From: Vespa crabro
Taxonomy: Eukaryota > Arthropoda > Insecta > Hymenoptera > Vespidae
NCBI RefSeq assembly: GCF_910589235.1
Contig: NC_060956.1
Location: 3,666,400-3,730,399 of the forward strand
DNA: 64,000 nt
Reading direction: 5' to 3'
The first letter of the stretch is position 1. Every line of letters starts with the position of its first letter. The translations under genes and the position numbers were made by a program. Positions 23,541-36,500 of this stretch are shown piece by piece. A model generated the notes under the pieces. That model made no database searches. It saw only the letters and a list, made by a program, of their open reading frames with translations, and was not told where the DNA came from.

Positions 23541-24990
23541 CAAGTATCACCGAATATTTAAGGTAAATATATTTTTATATCGGACGTTTCTTTAATAATT
23601 TATATAGTTTATTATTACAACAGTGATAATAATAATTTTGTTTTTATTTATTGTTTCAGAACATCATTGGAATCGCACGCGAAACAGTGATAAAATCGAA
23701 TATTTGTATCGGTTAAATAAGAATATCGCGAAATAGAAGCAGTGTTTGTTCGTTCGGGTTCCGCGATTTAAACAACAAGTATATTTGCATCGATTGCGTG
23801 CAATGCAATCGTTAGAATCTGTGTTTGTTCAGCAAAACGTTTTGCTTTTTTAACAGTCACATAGACTGTATTTATAAAAGACAGTAGAGTTTCGTGAAGT
23901 AAATTCAGTGACCGTTCGTTTAAAAATATTTATCGCGTAATAGAGTCAGTGCATCATGGAAGAGGATCTTAATTAACTTCGATGTCGACTTACCTAATTT
24001 TAAAGAAACATTCATCCTCAATTTCGACTTAAACGGCGAACGAGTGTTTTGGAGCCATCGCAGAACTTCTTAAGTAGTGAGTGAATTTTTAAATCCCTCC
24101 AATCACTTAATCATGTCGAGGACGAAAGGTCCGAATCGGCACGGGTGATTGGTTGTAATTAATTAGTAGAAGAGCATTGAGTGACCGCGAGTAAGTTTCT
24201 TCGGAGATTTACTCGTGAATGGTTTCTTATTTTTTCATTTATTTATTAGATCAGGATAGGGTCTACTTGCTCAAACGCGTTTATAATGATTTGAGATTTT
24301 GAATATTTTAATACATTTTTAAATATTTTACTCGAGCGGAAATAAGTAAAGAATCGATATTCATAAGTTCTAATAAAGAATGAGCAAGAAGACACTCGCG
24401 ATGGATGGTCTCTGGATTACAAACGAAACTGTGAATGATCTTATTACAATAATTAAAATATTCGTTTGTAAGAAAGAACGTCCAAGGATTTACTTTATAT
24501 TTTTAAATAATTATTAATTAAATATTAAATCAATTTAAATTGATACAAGACAAGTCTCGATAGAGTCATTGGTTTTGAAAGAGAAAAATCGAGTAGAATG
24601 ATTGCTAAAAAACAAAGAGACGTAGTCCGTAGACCTAGATAATAAATTAATTAATTTTTAGCTCAGGATTTTCAGCAATTAATATACTATTATCTAATTT
24701 CTAATTTTTTTATAATTAATATCTAATTTCTCCCATGCTGCGAAAAAGTATCTTTCGAAAGGATAATAAGTTTTCAGATGCGTTAGGGTTGTATTAGGGT
24801 TTTCTTTCATATCTTAGAATTTGTAATCAAATTTTGTCGTTACAGTTTTAGAGTGATAATCGATTAGGTTGAGGCACGAAGCAAAGAAGAGGCTATATGC
24901 CGAAGACAACATGTGGCTCAAGAGGACAACTATTAGGCTATTGAGTTATTTTCGAAGGTTCACTAGGAACTTTCGAGAATGGCTTTTAGT
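23480..24990 (+). ncRNA. Possible spliced noncoding transcript beside the satellite
   Basis: A good donor (TTTAAG|GTAAATAT at 23562/23563) and a good acceptor (TTATTGTTTCAG at 23651-23659) enclose a 97-bp AT-rich, T-rich stretch, the same size as genuine introns of neighbouring genes. The sequence on both sides has a more balanced composition than intergenic DNA here, with stop codons in all frames. No conserved protein is readable. The upstream exon grows out of the last diverged satellite unit, so satellite sequence could supply the promoter. This is a guess from sequence signals only. Confidence 0.3.
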
Positions 24991-25149
24991 TTTACTATGT
25001 TAGTATTTTAATTTTACCATCTTGTCACTCAAAATGCTCTTATGGTGATGGGTGTACGGGTGTAAATTAAAAAAACTGAAACGAAGTAACTTTCCGTAAA
25101 TAATATTCCCACTTTGCCACGCGTACGCGAATAAGATTATTTCATATTT

Positions 25150-26110
25150 TATATCTTTTAAATATTAAACTTTTTTTTAAAACTTAATTGAATTTATAAT
25201 TCTAGTTTAATAAAATCAAATTTTACGTTAAAGTCGATTGATAAATTTAGCACATTTTTTCTTTTCTAAAGTTCAATTCAATTCATAACTTTATTTTAAT
25301 AAAATCGAGTTCTATATTAAAATCACATATCTATGAAATGTAAAAGTAATATAATATTTCTTTAGATCAGTATTCAGAATTTTTCATTCTTTTTTAATTA
25401 ATATTCTTTTTTCTTAGCTTTTAAGTTTAATTAAATTAAATTCCGAAGTTTATCGTTCGTATAATTATTATACATATATACATATTCATTCTTTTTCCTT
25501 ATTTCTTTTCAGCTAGGTCTAAGTCGTGAGATCGCGAACAAGGAAAGGAATAATTAATAAATAGGATTATCTTAACATTTAAACAATGTACGATATACGT
25601 AAAGTATAATTAATTAATATTTAAACAATAAGATATTCTTACCAACGTTATAAAAATCATATACATGTATTGCCATTTACTATCGATTAATAGATGTAAT
25701 AATATTTCTTTCAGAGAGAATAATATTTATTTATATTAATCGTTTATTTTTCTTAAGTTTAATCAAATTAAATTTAGCATTTTATCGTTCGTATAATTAA
25801 TATACATATATACTAATTCTTTTTTCTTTCCTTATTTCTTTTCAGTTAGGTCCGAGTCGTTGGATCGCGAACACGTGAAGGAATATTTAATTAATATTTA
25901 AACAATAGGATATTCTTAGCAACGTTATAGAGAACATGTACATATATTATCATATATTATCGATTAATAAATATAATATTTCTTTCAGAGAGAATAATAT
26001 TTATTTATATCTGAGTTCAGAATATTTCATTTCTTTTTAATTAATCTTTTATTTTTCTTAAGTTTAATCAAATTAAATTCAGCATTTTATCGTTCGTATA
26101 ATTACTGTCA
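25150..26110. repeat. Diverged tandem repeats of about 110 and about 300-340 bp
   Basis: Three copies of a block with TTTATCGTTCGTATAATTA occur near 25450, 25785 and 26090. Two copies of TTATTTCTTTTCAG followed by (C/T)TAGGTC(T/C)(A/G)AGTCG and GATCGCGAACA occur near 25500 and 25840. Two copies of TATTTCTTTCAGAGAGAATA lie at about 25700 and 25980. Before them, two 100-bp copies of a TTCAATT...TTTAATAAAATC motif lie at 25180-25330. No coding potential is seen. Confidence 0.75.
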
Positions 26111-26152
26111 TTTCTATTTTTTCTTATTTATTGTCATTAATTATCCTCTATA

Positions 26153-27075
26153 TATATCTCGGGTGGAACCCATGGGAGGAGCCCATGGGTGCGTGCCTCT
26201 GTGTGGGTTGCTGTCTCAGCATCTTATAGAGCTGCTTCTATTCTCTTATCTTTCTATGGCTCTCTTTTTTAAGTCATATTTTTCATTCTTATTTGCTTCT
26301 ATTAATTATGATTTATAAGTCTCGGGTGGGACCCATGGGATGGGGACATGGGTGTGGGCCTCTGTGCGGGTTGCTTTCTCAGCATCTTATAGATCTGCTT
26401 CTCTTTTCTTCTCTTGTTGGGGCTCTCTTTTCTATTTCATATTTTTCATTCTTATTTACTATTATTAATTATGATTTATTAGTCTCGGGTGGGACCCATG
26501 GGATGGGGACATGAGTGTGGGCCTCTGTGCGGGTTGCTTTCTCAGCATCTTATAGATCTGCTTCTCTTTTCTTCTCTTGTTGGGGCTCTCTTTTCTATTT
26601 CATATTTTTCTTCTTTAATTATGTTTTTAATTATGTTATTAATATGATATTTCTTTTTATTATGTCTTTTCAGAATTTAATTATGTTATTTCCTTTTAAT
26701 TATGTTTTTTAATATTTATTTATGTTATTTCTTTTTAATTATGTTTTTATGTTTTTAGGTTTGTTATTAATATATTCTAATTAATTTTAATTTTTAAACA
26801 TTAGGTAGGACCCATGAGATGAAGCGGACTGTTGTTTCAGCAGCGTACAGAGCTACTTCTATTTTCTTATCTTTCAGCAGCTTTCCTTTATTACTCATAT
26901 TTTTCTTCTTTAATTATGTTTTTAATTATGTTTGTTATTATGGTTCTAATTATGGTATTAATATATTTTTATTAATTATGATTAATGTTTTAGGTGGGAC
27001 CCATGTGATCTGAGCGGGCTGCTGTTTCAGCATCGTACAGAGCTGCTTCTATTTTCTCATCTTTCTGCAGCTCTC
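26153..27075. repeat. 162-bp repeat series, three regular and two degraded units
   Basis: CTCGGGTGG(G/A)ACCCATGGGA begins at 26159, 26321 and 26483, exactly 162 bp apart. Degraded units with GTAGGACCCATGAGAT and GTGGGACCCATGTGAT begin near 26803 and 26992. Each unit continues with a GGTTGCTGTCTCAGCATC-type block (CTTATAGAGCTGCTTCT) and a pyrimidine-rich end. The GTGGGACCCATGGG core contains the palindrome CCCATGGG. The short open frames across this region are by-products of the period being a multiple of three. Confidence 0.9.
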
Positions 27076-27179
27076 TTATCTATTTATATATATTTATTTT
27101 CTATTTTATTTATTTCCTATTTATATTCTATGTACATATTATCTTCTATTTTCTTTCTTTTTTCTTTCTCTTGCTTTCT

Positions 27180-27850
27180 CCATATCTTTTTCATTTCTAG
27201 GATAGATCATCAAGGGATAGGGTCATCTGTGGCCGGATGATACATCGCCTGGCTCGATTTATCATCGATTTTTACGCGCGGATACGGGAAGGATAGGAAG
27301 AACACTGGCGCGGGTGTCGGCGTGCACAAGCGTGGGTGTTCTCGGGCGCGATTAAACTTCGTTTGATTGTTCGTATCGAAAACGCGAATTTAGAGTAGAA
27401 TCACCGTTTTTCTAACACTCACGTGAATGAACGCGGGCACGACTTAAAAGTCCTACCGGGGACTTCGTTTTATTTCTTCGACATTTCGATTAGATTACTT
27501 CGCGAATTTGTATAGAATAGTAGAATCTACGTAACTATGACACACGTGAGTGTCGCGAACGCGATTAATGCGCTTTGATTGTTCGAAATTCGGAAGCACG
27601 TATTCAGATGTGCGTAATAATTCGTTATGCCTGAGGCGAGGGTGTTGAACGGTAAAGCTCTCTGTAAGTGGGGTCCCTGTAGCTGAGGCTATATACCTCC
27701 TGTTAGCTAAGTCGCCCTAAATATCCGAAGCGGAAGGTATAAGGGATCGGTATCGTGGAACGCGGATTTTAGAGTAAAGTAGAGTCACCGTTAGCTCGTG
27801 GGTCTCCACATGCAGCAACTTCCACGTAGTGAGACCTGGGTCGGTATTAC
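27180..27850. other. GC-richer noncoding block with internal repeats
   Basis: This stretch is clearly richer in CpG than its surroundings. A motif with ACGCG(A/G)ATTT...AGAGTA and then TCACCGTT is repeated near 27385-27410 and 27760-27795, and GCGATTAA...TTTGATTGTTCG near 27350 and 27565. There is no reading frame of note and no tRNA cloverleaf that I can fold by eye. It could be the far end of a noncoding gene, a decayed transposable element or a promoter island. Confidence 0.45.
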
Positions 27851-28876
27851 TTGCATATTCTAATTATAAATTTTTTAACGCAAGTACTACTGAGCGAATG
27901 GCTGCATATTATATTACTTTTCCAATATTTTTTCAATCTAATTCCAATTGCATTTTATATCTCAATCTAATTCTAATTGTATTTTATATCGTAAATCGTA
28001 CTTCAATAGAAAAATGATTAAATGTAGTAGAATTATAAATTAATTTCTTAGAGAAATTGACAGATAACTTTTCTATCGCACTTAGAATCACAATCATTCG
28101 TATTTATTATCATTACCATTTCTTTGGGAAGTATCCTTCGGTCTAGTCTCTTTAGCTCTTTCTTTCGACATGCAAAATCTATTTGTATTTTGTTACTCCT
28201 GGTTTTATTCGGGTGAAGCAACTTTCGTGAACGTTTACATAATTTTAATTCGAGAGGAATATAACCAATGCAAGCGTATAGGTCATTGCAATGTACGTAT
28301 AGTGGAAACAGTTTTTCTACTACGTGTGTAGTTCATATTTTATCCGTACGTGTCGTTGAAATCGTATACGTTTCGAATGGAAGGTGATGACATTTTGTCG
28401 AAGTATTTCTATGGTTAAAGTAGAGAATAGGTAGTTGACAACATGGCGTTAAATATGATTCTATGATCAAAACTTTGATGATATATTTTGAAGATTTGTT
28501 AAACATATAAATTGTAATTGTGTGTTAAATAATCTTATTAATAAAATGTGGTATGTATTAATTATAATAAGAAAAAATTATTTCTATTAAAAAATGGAAA
28601 TTATAAACCTTATGCACGTTAAAGGTTATGTTATGAAAAATACTATTGGTTAAGAATATTAACGAAGAAATCATGTTTCTTATTATAATATAATATTTAT
28701 CAATCGTTTTGTTTGTTTCAAATTAAAAATATATTTGTATAAAAATTGTTTCATTAATTTCTCAAAAGTATATTAATATAGTAAACAGTTAATTTTAATA
28801 AGTGATTTTTCTATATTTATTTAAATCTATTTCACCTTTCATAGGAGTTATGTGTAATCTTTTGTTAACATCAGTA
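27851..28876. promoter_or_regulatory. MED24 upstream region
   Basis: The region is mostly AT-rich with no gene. ACAACATGGCGTTAAAT near 28440 resembles a Pho/YY1-type element. CCTTTCATAG|GAG near 28850 is a plausible acceptor, so a noncoding first exon may exist upstream of the MED24 start codon. Confidence 0.35.
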
Positions 28877-31800
28877 ATGGAGACAAAAGTAACAAGTAAA
28901 ACAAGTAGCTTAAAAGCTTTGTTACTTAGAGCATGGAGAGAACGATGGAGTGATCTACAATGGGGTATTAATATAAAGACCGTAAGAATTATCTTCCGTA
29001 TTAATAAAAGTTTAATTTGTTATTATAAGTATATGTTTTTATTAGAATTATTTTATTCTGATCTTTTAGATTTTGCCTAGGGGAGTTAGTGGAGATGTAT
29101 ATAATCTAGCAGATTGTATTTTGCAACAAGCGTTAGTTGGACCTGGTCCTAATCAATTAGTGTTATCATATTTAAAACATTCTTTATGTTCTCAGGTTAG
29201 CGTTATATTATATTAAATAGGTTTAAATTACATGAATTTAATACACTAACAATTCTTATAATTTTTTATAGTTAGTGTCATATGCTGCTGTATTACAGCG
29301 TATAAGCAAGTATGATGGTTTTCATAAGCCTCATTGTATTGTGAGTTTATTAGAGTTTTTAGAATCTATTCAGATTGGTATAACTTGCCGTGGAAAACCA
29401 GAGGAAGATCTTTTAGCAGCTGCAGTTTTATCAATAGTGCATTGGTTATTACAATGTTATTTGCATACATTAAATAAAATGCCTCAGAATAATTCTATGT
29501 CACAACAAGTAAATGAACTTATGGATAAACCAGCCAGTATTTTGAAACAAATGCTTGGTTCAGATTTTCTGTGTGCAATGATGTATTTAGCTCAGTATGA
29601 TGACAAAGGTGTGTATATTATGATGTTTATGATGTTTTAATTTCCTAATATTAAATCTTATTTTGTATTTTTAGAGTTGTACATTATAGTGGTTAGAAAA
29701 TGTCAAGAAATAGAAACATTATTAAAAAGTAGTAACTTAAAATCATCAGTCCCAATAGAAGAATCTCTTAAAAAGTTATGTAACTTGGAAGTTGAAATTC
29801 TTGCTTTGTCACCTGAAAAATCAAGAATGGAATCTATAACTCATTGTTTGCAGCCATTATTTGCAGTTCAAGTGTTATTAAATCCAAGTACTGAAACAAC
29901 TGTGTTTGTTAATCAATTGCAAATGATACAACGTTTAAAAAGTTATACAAATGCAAGACTTTACTGTGAAATAATGCGTGCCTGTCTAATGTGCTTACAT
30001 AATGTTACTGGTACATTTAATGAATCACAATGGGGTGCATTTACATTTTTAAAAGTTCCCGTTATTCTCAAGGAGCTTCATTCAGCCACATTGAATGGTA
30101 ATTAAAGAAAAAGTAATTTAAAATTTTCTGAGATATCTTTTTATTGTTATAACAATGTTGTCTATTTTCAGGAGATGAAAAATATGAATATTCGCAGGAT
30201 ATTTTAGATGCTTTGGAATTATTATTACAATTTACTCCTCTTCTTGATATAATGGATACTACATGCTCATGTAACTGCGTAGAATGTTTATTAAATGAAC
30301 TGCAAAAGGTGAATCTCGTTACAGAAAAGCAGGCAAAACAATTGAGCAGTAGAAGGTATCAAAATATTTTTTAAATTTATGTATATGTATAATTTTAATA
30401 TATTTTATGACATATACAAGTAAATAATATTTCAGAGAAGGATTAACTGCAGCATTGCAAAAATTAGAAACTTCCAGTACACCAACATCATCTATACCAA
30501 AAGTAATTATAAGAGCAGAACCAACATTAGCAGGAATTTTAAAGACTCTTAATGCTGATTACACAAAAATTCACGAAGCATTACTTAGTATGTTATATCA
30601 AGTTTTATCAGGCAAAAGTTTTGAATTAATGCTTGCCGTTGCTACAGTAGAGGGCAAATTGAAAACATTTGTTACTAAATTAATTAAATTCAATGAATGT
30701 AGTAAACAAATCAATGAACCTGTTCCTAGCAAAACAGCTGCAACAAGAGCTATGTTATTCGATGTGTCATTTTTAATGCTCTGTTCTATTGTACAAACTT
30801 ATGGTTCTGATGTGAGTTTTATATCTATCATAATTTATATATTATTAATATATATTAATTTATATATATATATATATATTAAATTTTTTAAATCATAATA
30901 TTTCTATTTTGCAGGTAGTTTTAGAAGAAGGAGGAGATTCTTTCTTTGAACAATGGGTACGTGAATGTATGCCTGAACGAAATAAACCGAAGTCTCCTCA
31001 AAAAATGTTACAAAATATTGATCCAGCTAGAGTAGATACACTCTTAGCTCAAATCAATTCAGCAGATCCAGATTTTAAATCTAGTAATATAAAATGGCAT
31101 GTTGCTTGTCAATCTGCAATGGGAGCAGTAAAAGAACTACTTTGTGCATGGGAAAGTGGTGTATTAGGTGCTGGTGATGTAAAAAGAACATTAGATGGAT
31201 TACGTACAGCTGCTTGCTGTTTACCAGTATGTGCAGCTGCATGGCTTTGCGCATATATGAGTATTACTCATCAAGATGCACTTTTGAAACCTATGAATAT
31301 GGTTCAGCATTTTTTAACTCCACTTCCTGGTGAGGAAATGCAAGACAATTTTAAAGAAAGGTTAGTAATATTATTATTGTTATAGTTTGATATTTTCATT
31401 CTTAAAATTATAAAATATTTATTTATTAATAATTGTATAATTATTGTAAACGTTTTAATAGATCTAGTTTGATGTCTCAAATTATACGAAAAATGCAATA
31501 TGACGTACATCCACCAACACAGTCTAAAACAAAAGTTCTTTCAATGTCTCACAGGTATGATATTAAATGTTACTAAATACAAACATTATTTATACAAACA
31601 TTATTTTATTTTTATTCTAATGTTATCGTTTTTTTTTGTTTCTAGTATTATTTCACGACAACCAATATTGGAGCAATTAGAATCCGTTTGGTATAGTATA
31701 AATCAACGTGGTTGGATTTGTATGCAGGCGACACAATCATTAGAATTATTATTAAATACAGGTGGCTCTTTATGGTTCGTTTCAAATATAGTTAAAGAAG

Positions 31801-32730
31801 TCTTGAAATATAGATACCAGGAAGAATTAGACCAAGCTGTAGATCTAGCATTTGCAATTTTTCATCTTGATATAGAAAATTGTACGCTGGATCTCATAAA
31901 TCATATCATTCCACAATATTTATATAATTCATTACAGTAAGTTTAATATAAAAAAAAAACGTTTATATAATTTCTCTTACAAAATATTTATCTCGTAATA
32001 TTTATTACAGAAGCGAAGAACTCGTAGAACCACAATCATCGATATTAGCGAAGCTTTGTGTATATTGCATATTTTCAACATTAGAATACAATAATTCGAA
32101 TCCATATCGTGGAAACAATAGAAAACGTGTTCGTCGTGATTTAGATGCGGATGAATTAGATGCTTTAGGTGTACCTGCAAATAAAATTTTGAGGCTCAAT
32201 GAAACTGGAGATACAAATCCTATATTTGGTTCACAGAGTCCGCAAACGCAAAATTCAACTAATGGTCAAAAATCAATTATTTTAAGAGATCCCCTTTCGT
32301 CAGCCTTAAATGGATTATTCACAACGTTTACATTCCTTGCTGGCAGAGATGGAGAAGTATCTCAACAGACTCATTTTATATTACAATTTTTACGGTTAAT
32401 GGTACAATGTGGTAAAGACAGAACTCGTATCGTGCTTCAAGGAATGCCTCAGACATTAGTACGTTGTTTTTTATTCGATTTTATTTTATTTTATTTCTTT
32501 TTTTTTATTTCTCTACTTCAACTTTTATTTTTTGAAGTATTCTAGAAAAGATTTTAATGATTTTACAAATTTTTTACTTTTAGGTACCTTGCCTCCTCAA
32601 AGCACTGCCCGAGTCCTTTTCAACGGACATATTACTTAGATTTTACGATATACAGACTGTAGTAGGTCGTAAAGCAACCGCAAGGGATTTGTGTATGTTA
32701 CGAAATATTAATCTTAAGCCTACTAAATAG
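28877..32730 (+). CDS. MED24: Mediator of RNA polymerase II transcription subunit 24
   Basis: Eleven exons (28877-28981, 29070-29195, 29272-29608, 29675-30097, 30172-30355, 30436-30811, 30915-31360, 31462-31554, 31646-31936, 32011-32458, 32584-32730) give 991 aa, almost the human length (989). MED24 is a helical tail subunit of Mediator that links activators to polymerase II. Family blocks: RAWRERWSDLQW near the start, then LADCILQQALVGPGPNQLVLSYLK, LRAEPT-like IIRAEPTLAGILKTLNAD, LLFDVSFLMLCSIVQTYGS, and RDPLSSALNGLF near the end. The start METKVTSK was chosen because it precedes the first conserved helix by about 15 residues. It is tail-to-tail with TRRAP, with 840 bp between stops. Confidence 0.96.
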
Positions 32731-33570
32731 ATTTAATCGTGAGACTAAAGTATGTATAGATTTATTAAAGATTCATTAATTTGCTAAGAACTTGTGACAA
32801 ATGAAAATATGGTACAGATGATTATTTTTAAATATACGAAATAATTTAATGTGTGTTTGTATGTGTGTGCGCGTGTGTGTGTACGTATGTGACCAATGTA
32901 ATATAATACGTCGCCAAAATTTTTGAAAATAGTTAATTATATATTTTATATATTATATAGATTTATATATTATATACGTATAACTTGTTCTAAATCGATA
33001 TTTGTAATTTTTTTTTTATTTGTTTTTTTGTTTTTTTTTGGTTTTTTCTTTTTTTTTTTTTTTTTTTATATAAAGAAAGTAACCGACAATTTATTCTTTT
33101 ATGAAAATGATGTAGATGTATATTTATAAATATTTATAATAGTTTATTTTTTATTTTACTACAAATAATGTTCATTATTTAAATTATTTACAGCTGATTA
33201 TACACAGAAATCTTCATAAATTTTTATGTTACACGGACGTGTGTCATAGCTTACGTGTATCGTGACTTGCGTCAAATAAAAAAAAAATAAAAAAAAAGAA
33301 AAAAAAAGGTCAGGAAAACTTATAAATATACAGAATATATAGTTTTACACAATATAGCATTTCCAAGAGCATGATGGACATAATTCTTATAACAATATTT
33401 TTATACATCAAAAATCTGTTTTGTATTAGATACTGTCATTGATCTTTAAATGATAATGAACGATGCGAATATAAAATTTGATCAATTAATATATGAAATT
33501 ATGGAAATATGTTTTAGAAACATATATATTTTTTTAATTTTTCATATTTTCTGCATCACAGTATGAAGTT
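32731..33570. other. Converging 3' flanks of MED24 and TRRAP
   Basis: It holds a GT-rich microsatellite at 32852-32891, an AT-rich stretch, and oligo-T (about 33007-33068) and oligo-A (33279-33308) runs. No gene is seen. Confidence 0.5.
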
Positions 33571-36500
33571 TTATAACCACGGATGCCACGATGGATCCAT
33601 TCTACATAGATTATCGTGACTATTAGCAGCGGCGACTAGTGTGCTGACTTTGCTATCAGTTCCATCAAAGTTAGCCAAGGAATTCAGTCTCGTTACGATT
33701 GCAGTAACCGCACGTGTAACCATCGTTATTAAAAGTTCGCCTTTCATATCTGTTGGCGTTTGGGACGCATTTTCAGCATCTTCCTGTTTTTTATTATGAT
33801 CGGCAATAACTTCATCTCGTAAAATGGCGCGTAAAATAGTGTGTACTTTGAACGATGGTTGTACTAAACACCTTGCTGTAGCAATCGCGCTTGCCGTTAA
33901 TGGTCCGGAAACACCTATAAAAAAAAAAAAAAAGAAGATACATATATATCATAAATACAAAGGTATATACAAATCTTATAAAAATTTATTTAAATGAACG
34001 TTTCATTTACCTGTACTCGTAAGAAATTCCAAGATATTAGGCGTTAAACGGAATGGAACCGGTCTGTTAGCATCTAATTCACCGGAAGTGTCATCAACAT
34101 CAAATTTAAAATATGCTATGTTGATGAGACCAGAATCTTGATGTACGTACATCATATCTGGATTTAATCTCGTCAAATGAAGTACATATTCGGCAAAACA
34201 TGCCAAAGACAATTGCAACGTAAACTGCAAAAAAGAAAAGAATGTAATTTATCTAAATCTTCAAATTATATTTATTATTAATTTTTTGATTTAATTTACG
34301 ATTGAACAAAATGTTTACCATTTTTCTAAACGTCCAATAATCGGTTGCACCAGGAAAAGTTTTTATTGCCCAATCTTTAAGCATAGTTCTTGCAACCATA
34401 GTTGTTTGTACTTCTTTTAATATATCTCGTAAAACTTGATGACTTGCTTGGGCACCTCTTGCTTGTACAGTAGCTAATCTATCGTAATACCTTGCAATAG
34501 GTGCATCATGTTCTATTCCTAATTTGGCACATCCTTGCTTATAGATATCCAGTAAAGAAATCGAAGCAGGATTATCCTCGACCAAACGCATTTGTGGAGA
34601 AACTGCAACGACACGTGGTACCGTGAAATGTAAAAATCTTCTTGAAGTTTCTTTCTGCTTTGCCAAATAATGATTTAACATTCTCAATAATTGGAGAACA
34701 CGTTCTTCCCGTCGTGCATCTCCTAAACCTGCATCATTAACCACTAAGTAAGGATAAAGACGACCATTGTGACCACGTATACGTAATCTTCTAGCAGCTG
34801 TATTATGACGCTGAACAACTTCAACTCGCGGCATGAATCTTGCTATCCTTACATAATAATGAGAATGCTGAAAGTACAATGTTTTTATTAATAAAAAAAG
34901 ATTATAATTGAATATGATTATAAATTTTTTTATCCTTTTACCTTAGGTAATAAAAATTCTCCAGGTAATTCAACTTCCGCTGTTTTAAGACTAAAGTTGC
35001 TCAGAAATCGACATTTTTCTTCGATTAAAAATGATCTAATAATATTACATTTGTCATTATTATTATTCCTTTAATTATGCACTTAAATTATTATTTTTAA
35101 ATCATAGATACAAACTTACTTTGGTAATTGCTTAGTCTTCCCTTCAAGAATTTTAATCCACTTCTTCAATTTATTTATTAAATTATGTAACAATCGTGCA
35201 CCAGGTACAGTAAAGTCAAAGTCACTGGTAAATTGACCCTTCATTTTTTGGAAAACAGGATCTTGAACAGTCGCTTGCGCTCTACGCGCTAAAGACTCTG
35301 AAGCGGCAGAACCAAATGTGTTGTTGACGTTTTGAGAAGAAGATATGTTTTCTACAATTAATTCATTTGTTTTTTTTTTTTTTTTTTTTAAAGAGCCTGT
35401 CCTCATATGTATCAATAGTAAATATTTTTATAAATGTACTAACCAATACCAATACCAAATGTAGAAACAAGCTTTTTTACGAAGTTCAATGTATGTGGAG
35501 TAATGGTAGCTTCGCTAACGGCACCACGATTCTCAAATGCTATTGCATAACATTTGGCAAGACCCTGTCTTAATTGCCTTAATACTTCTTCGTACCATGT
35601 TTCCCGAAACCAAACCATCTAAATTACATCAATATTATAAGTAAATTCAGTTGTGTTAACATGAATTTTAAGTTAAGTATCTTAACCGACCTGATCCACT
35701 ATGCCTTCTAAACTTGACAAAATAGTTGGATGAATATCTCGTTGCATGTGCATGATCTTAGAACATCTCCACATTGGTGGCGTAGCTCTAATTGGTACAG
35801 TTTCAGTTATTCCTTGTTGTTGTACATTTCCAGTAGTACTTCTACCTTCTACCCCATCATGCATCTTTCCAGCTAATTCGGCACTTTTATATCTTTCGCG
35901 TTGTTCGATCTTTAATGTAAGATATAGAGTTCTAATAGAAAAGTATACTGCTTGTGGAAACATTCTTCCAACTTGACTCAACAAATTCAAGATTACGTTG
36001 CCCTCGTGTCGAACAAGACACATCAGTAATTGTGGTATCCATGGTAACCATTGTATTGGTGGTACCCCTACTGCATATTTATCAACAGCTTCCATGAGAG
36101 AAGATTTATCGTCATCGTATGTAAGCAACCATAATACTTTGGCAAGATATTTTCTAGATTTGGATTCATTTTGATGCCTGCATGCATGTAGAAAACAAGT
36201 AATGGCTGAAATACCAATGGATATTTGTCGAGCATCACGTGTAAATATATGTTCCAGATAATCACCCCAAAGTGCCCAAGCTTTTACCAAAGTATCATGT
36301 AACTGAACAGCTGCAGAAAAGGCTTTGTTAGCTTCGTCCGATCTACCGATTTGTGACAATAACATTCCTTTTAAAGCATAAAACTCAGCAGTCATTTCTT
36401 TAGTGAAGTATCTCAAATTAGTTGATTCAATAACTTCTAAACCTTCTTGAAGTTCATTCTTTCCTGAAATTGAAGCCATTTGGAGATAACATTTTACTTG

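Noticed and set aside
26293..26712. Two open frames rich in Ser, Phe and Leu
   Set aside because: They are products of the 162-bp repeat (a multiple of three) and of T-rich sequence. The degraded units do not preserve the frame.
27650..27760. tRNA-like or small RNA sequence (TAGCTGAGGC ... TTAGCTAAG)
   Set aside because: I could not fold a cloverleaf and saw no B-box of the GGTTCGANTCC type.
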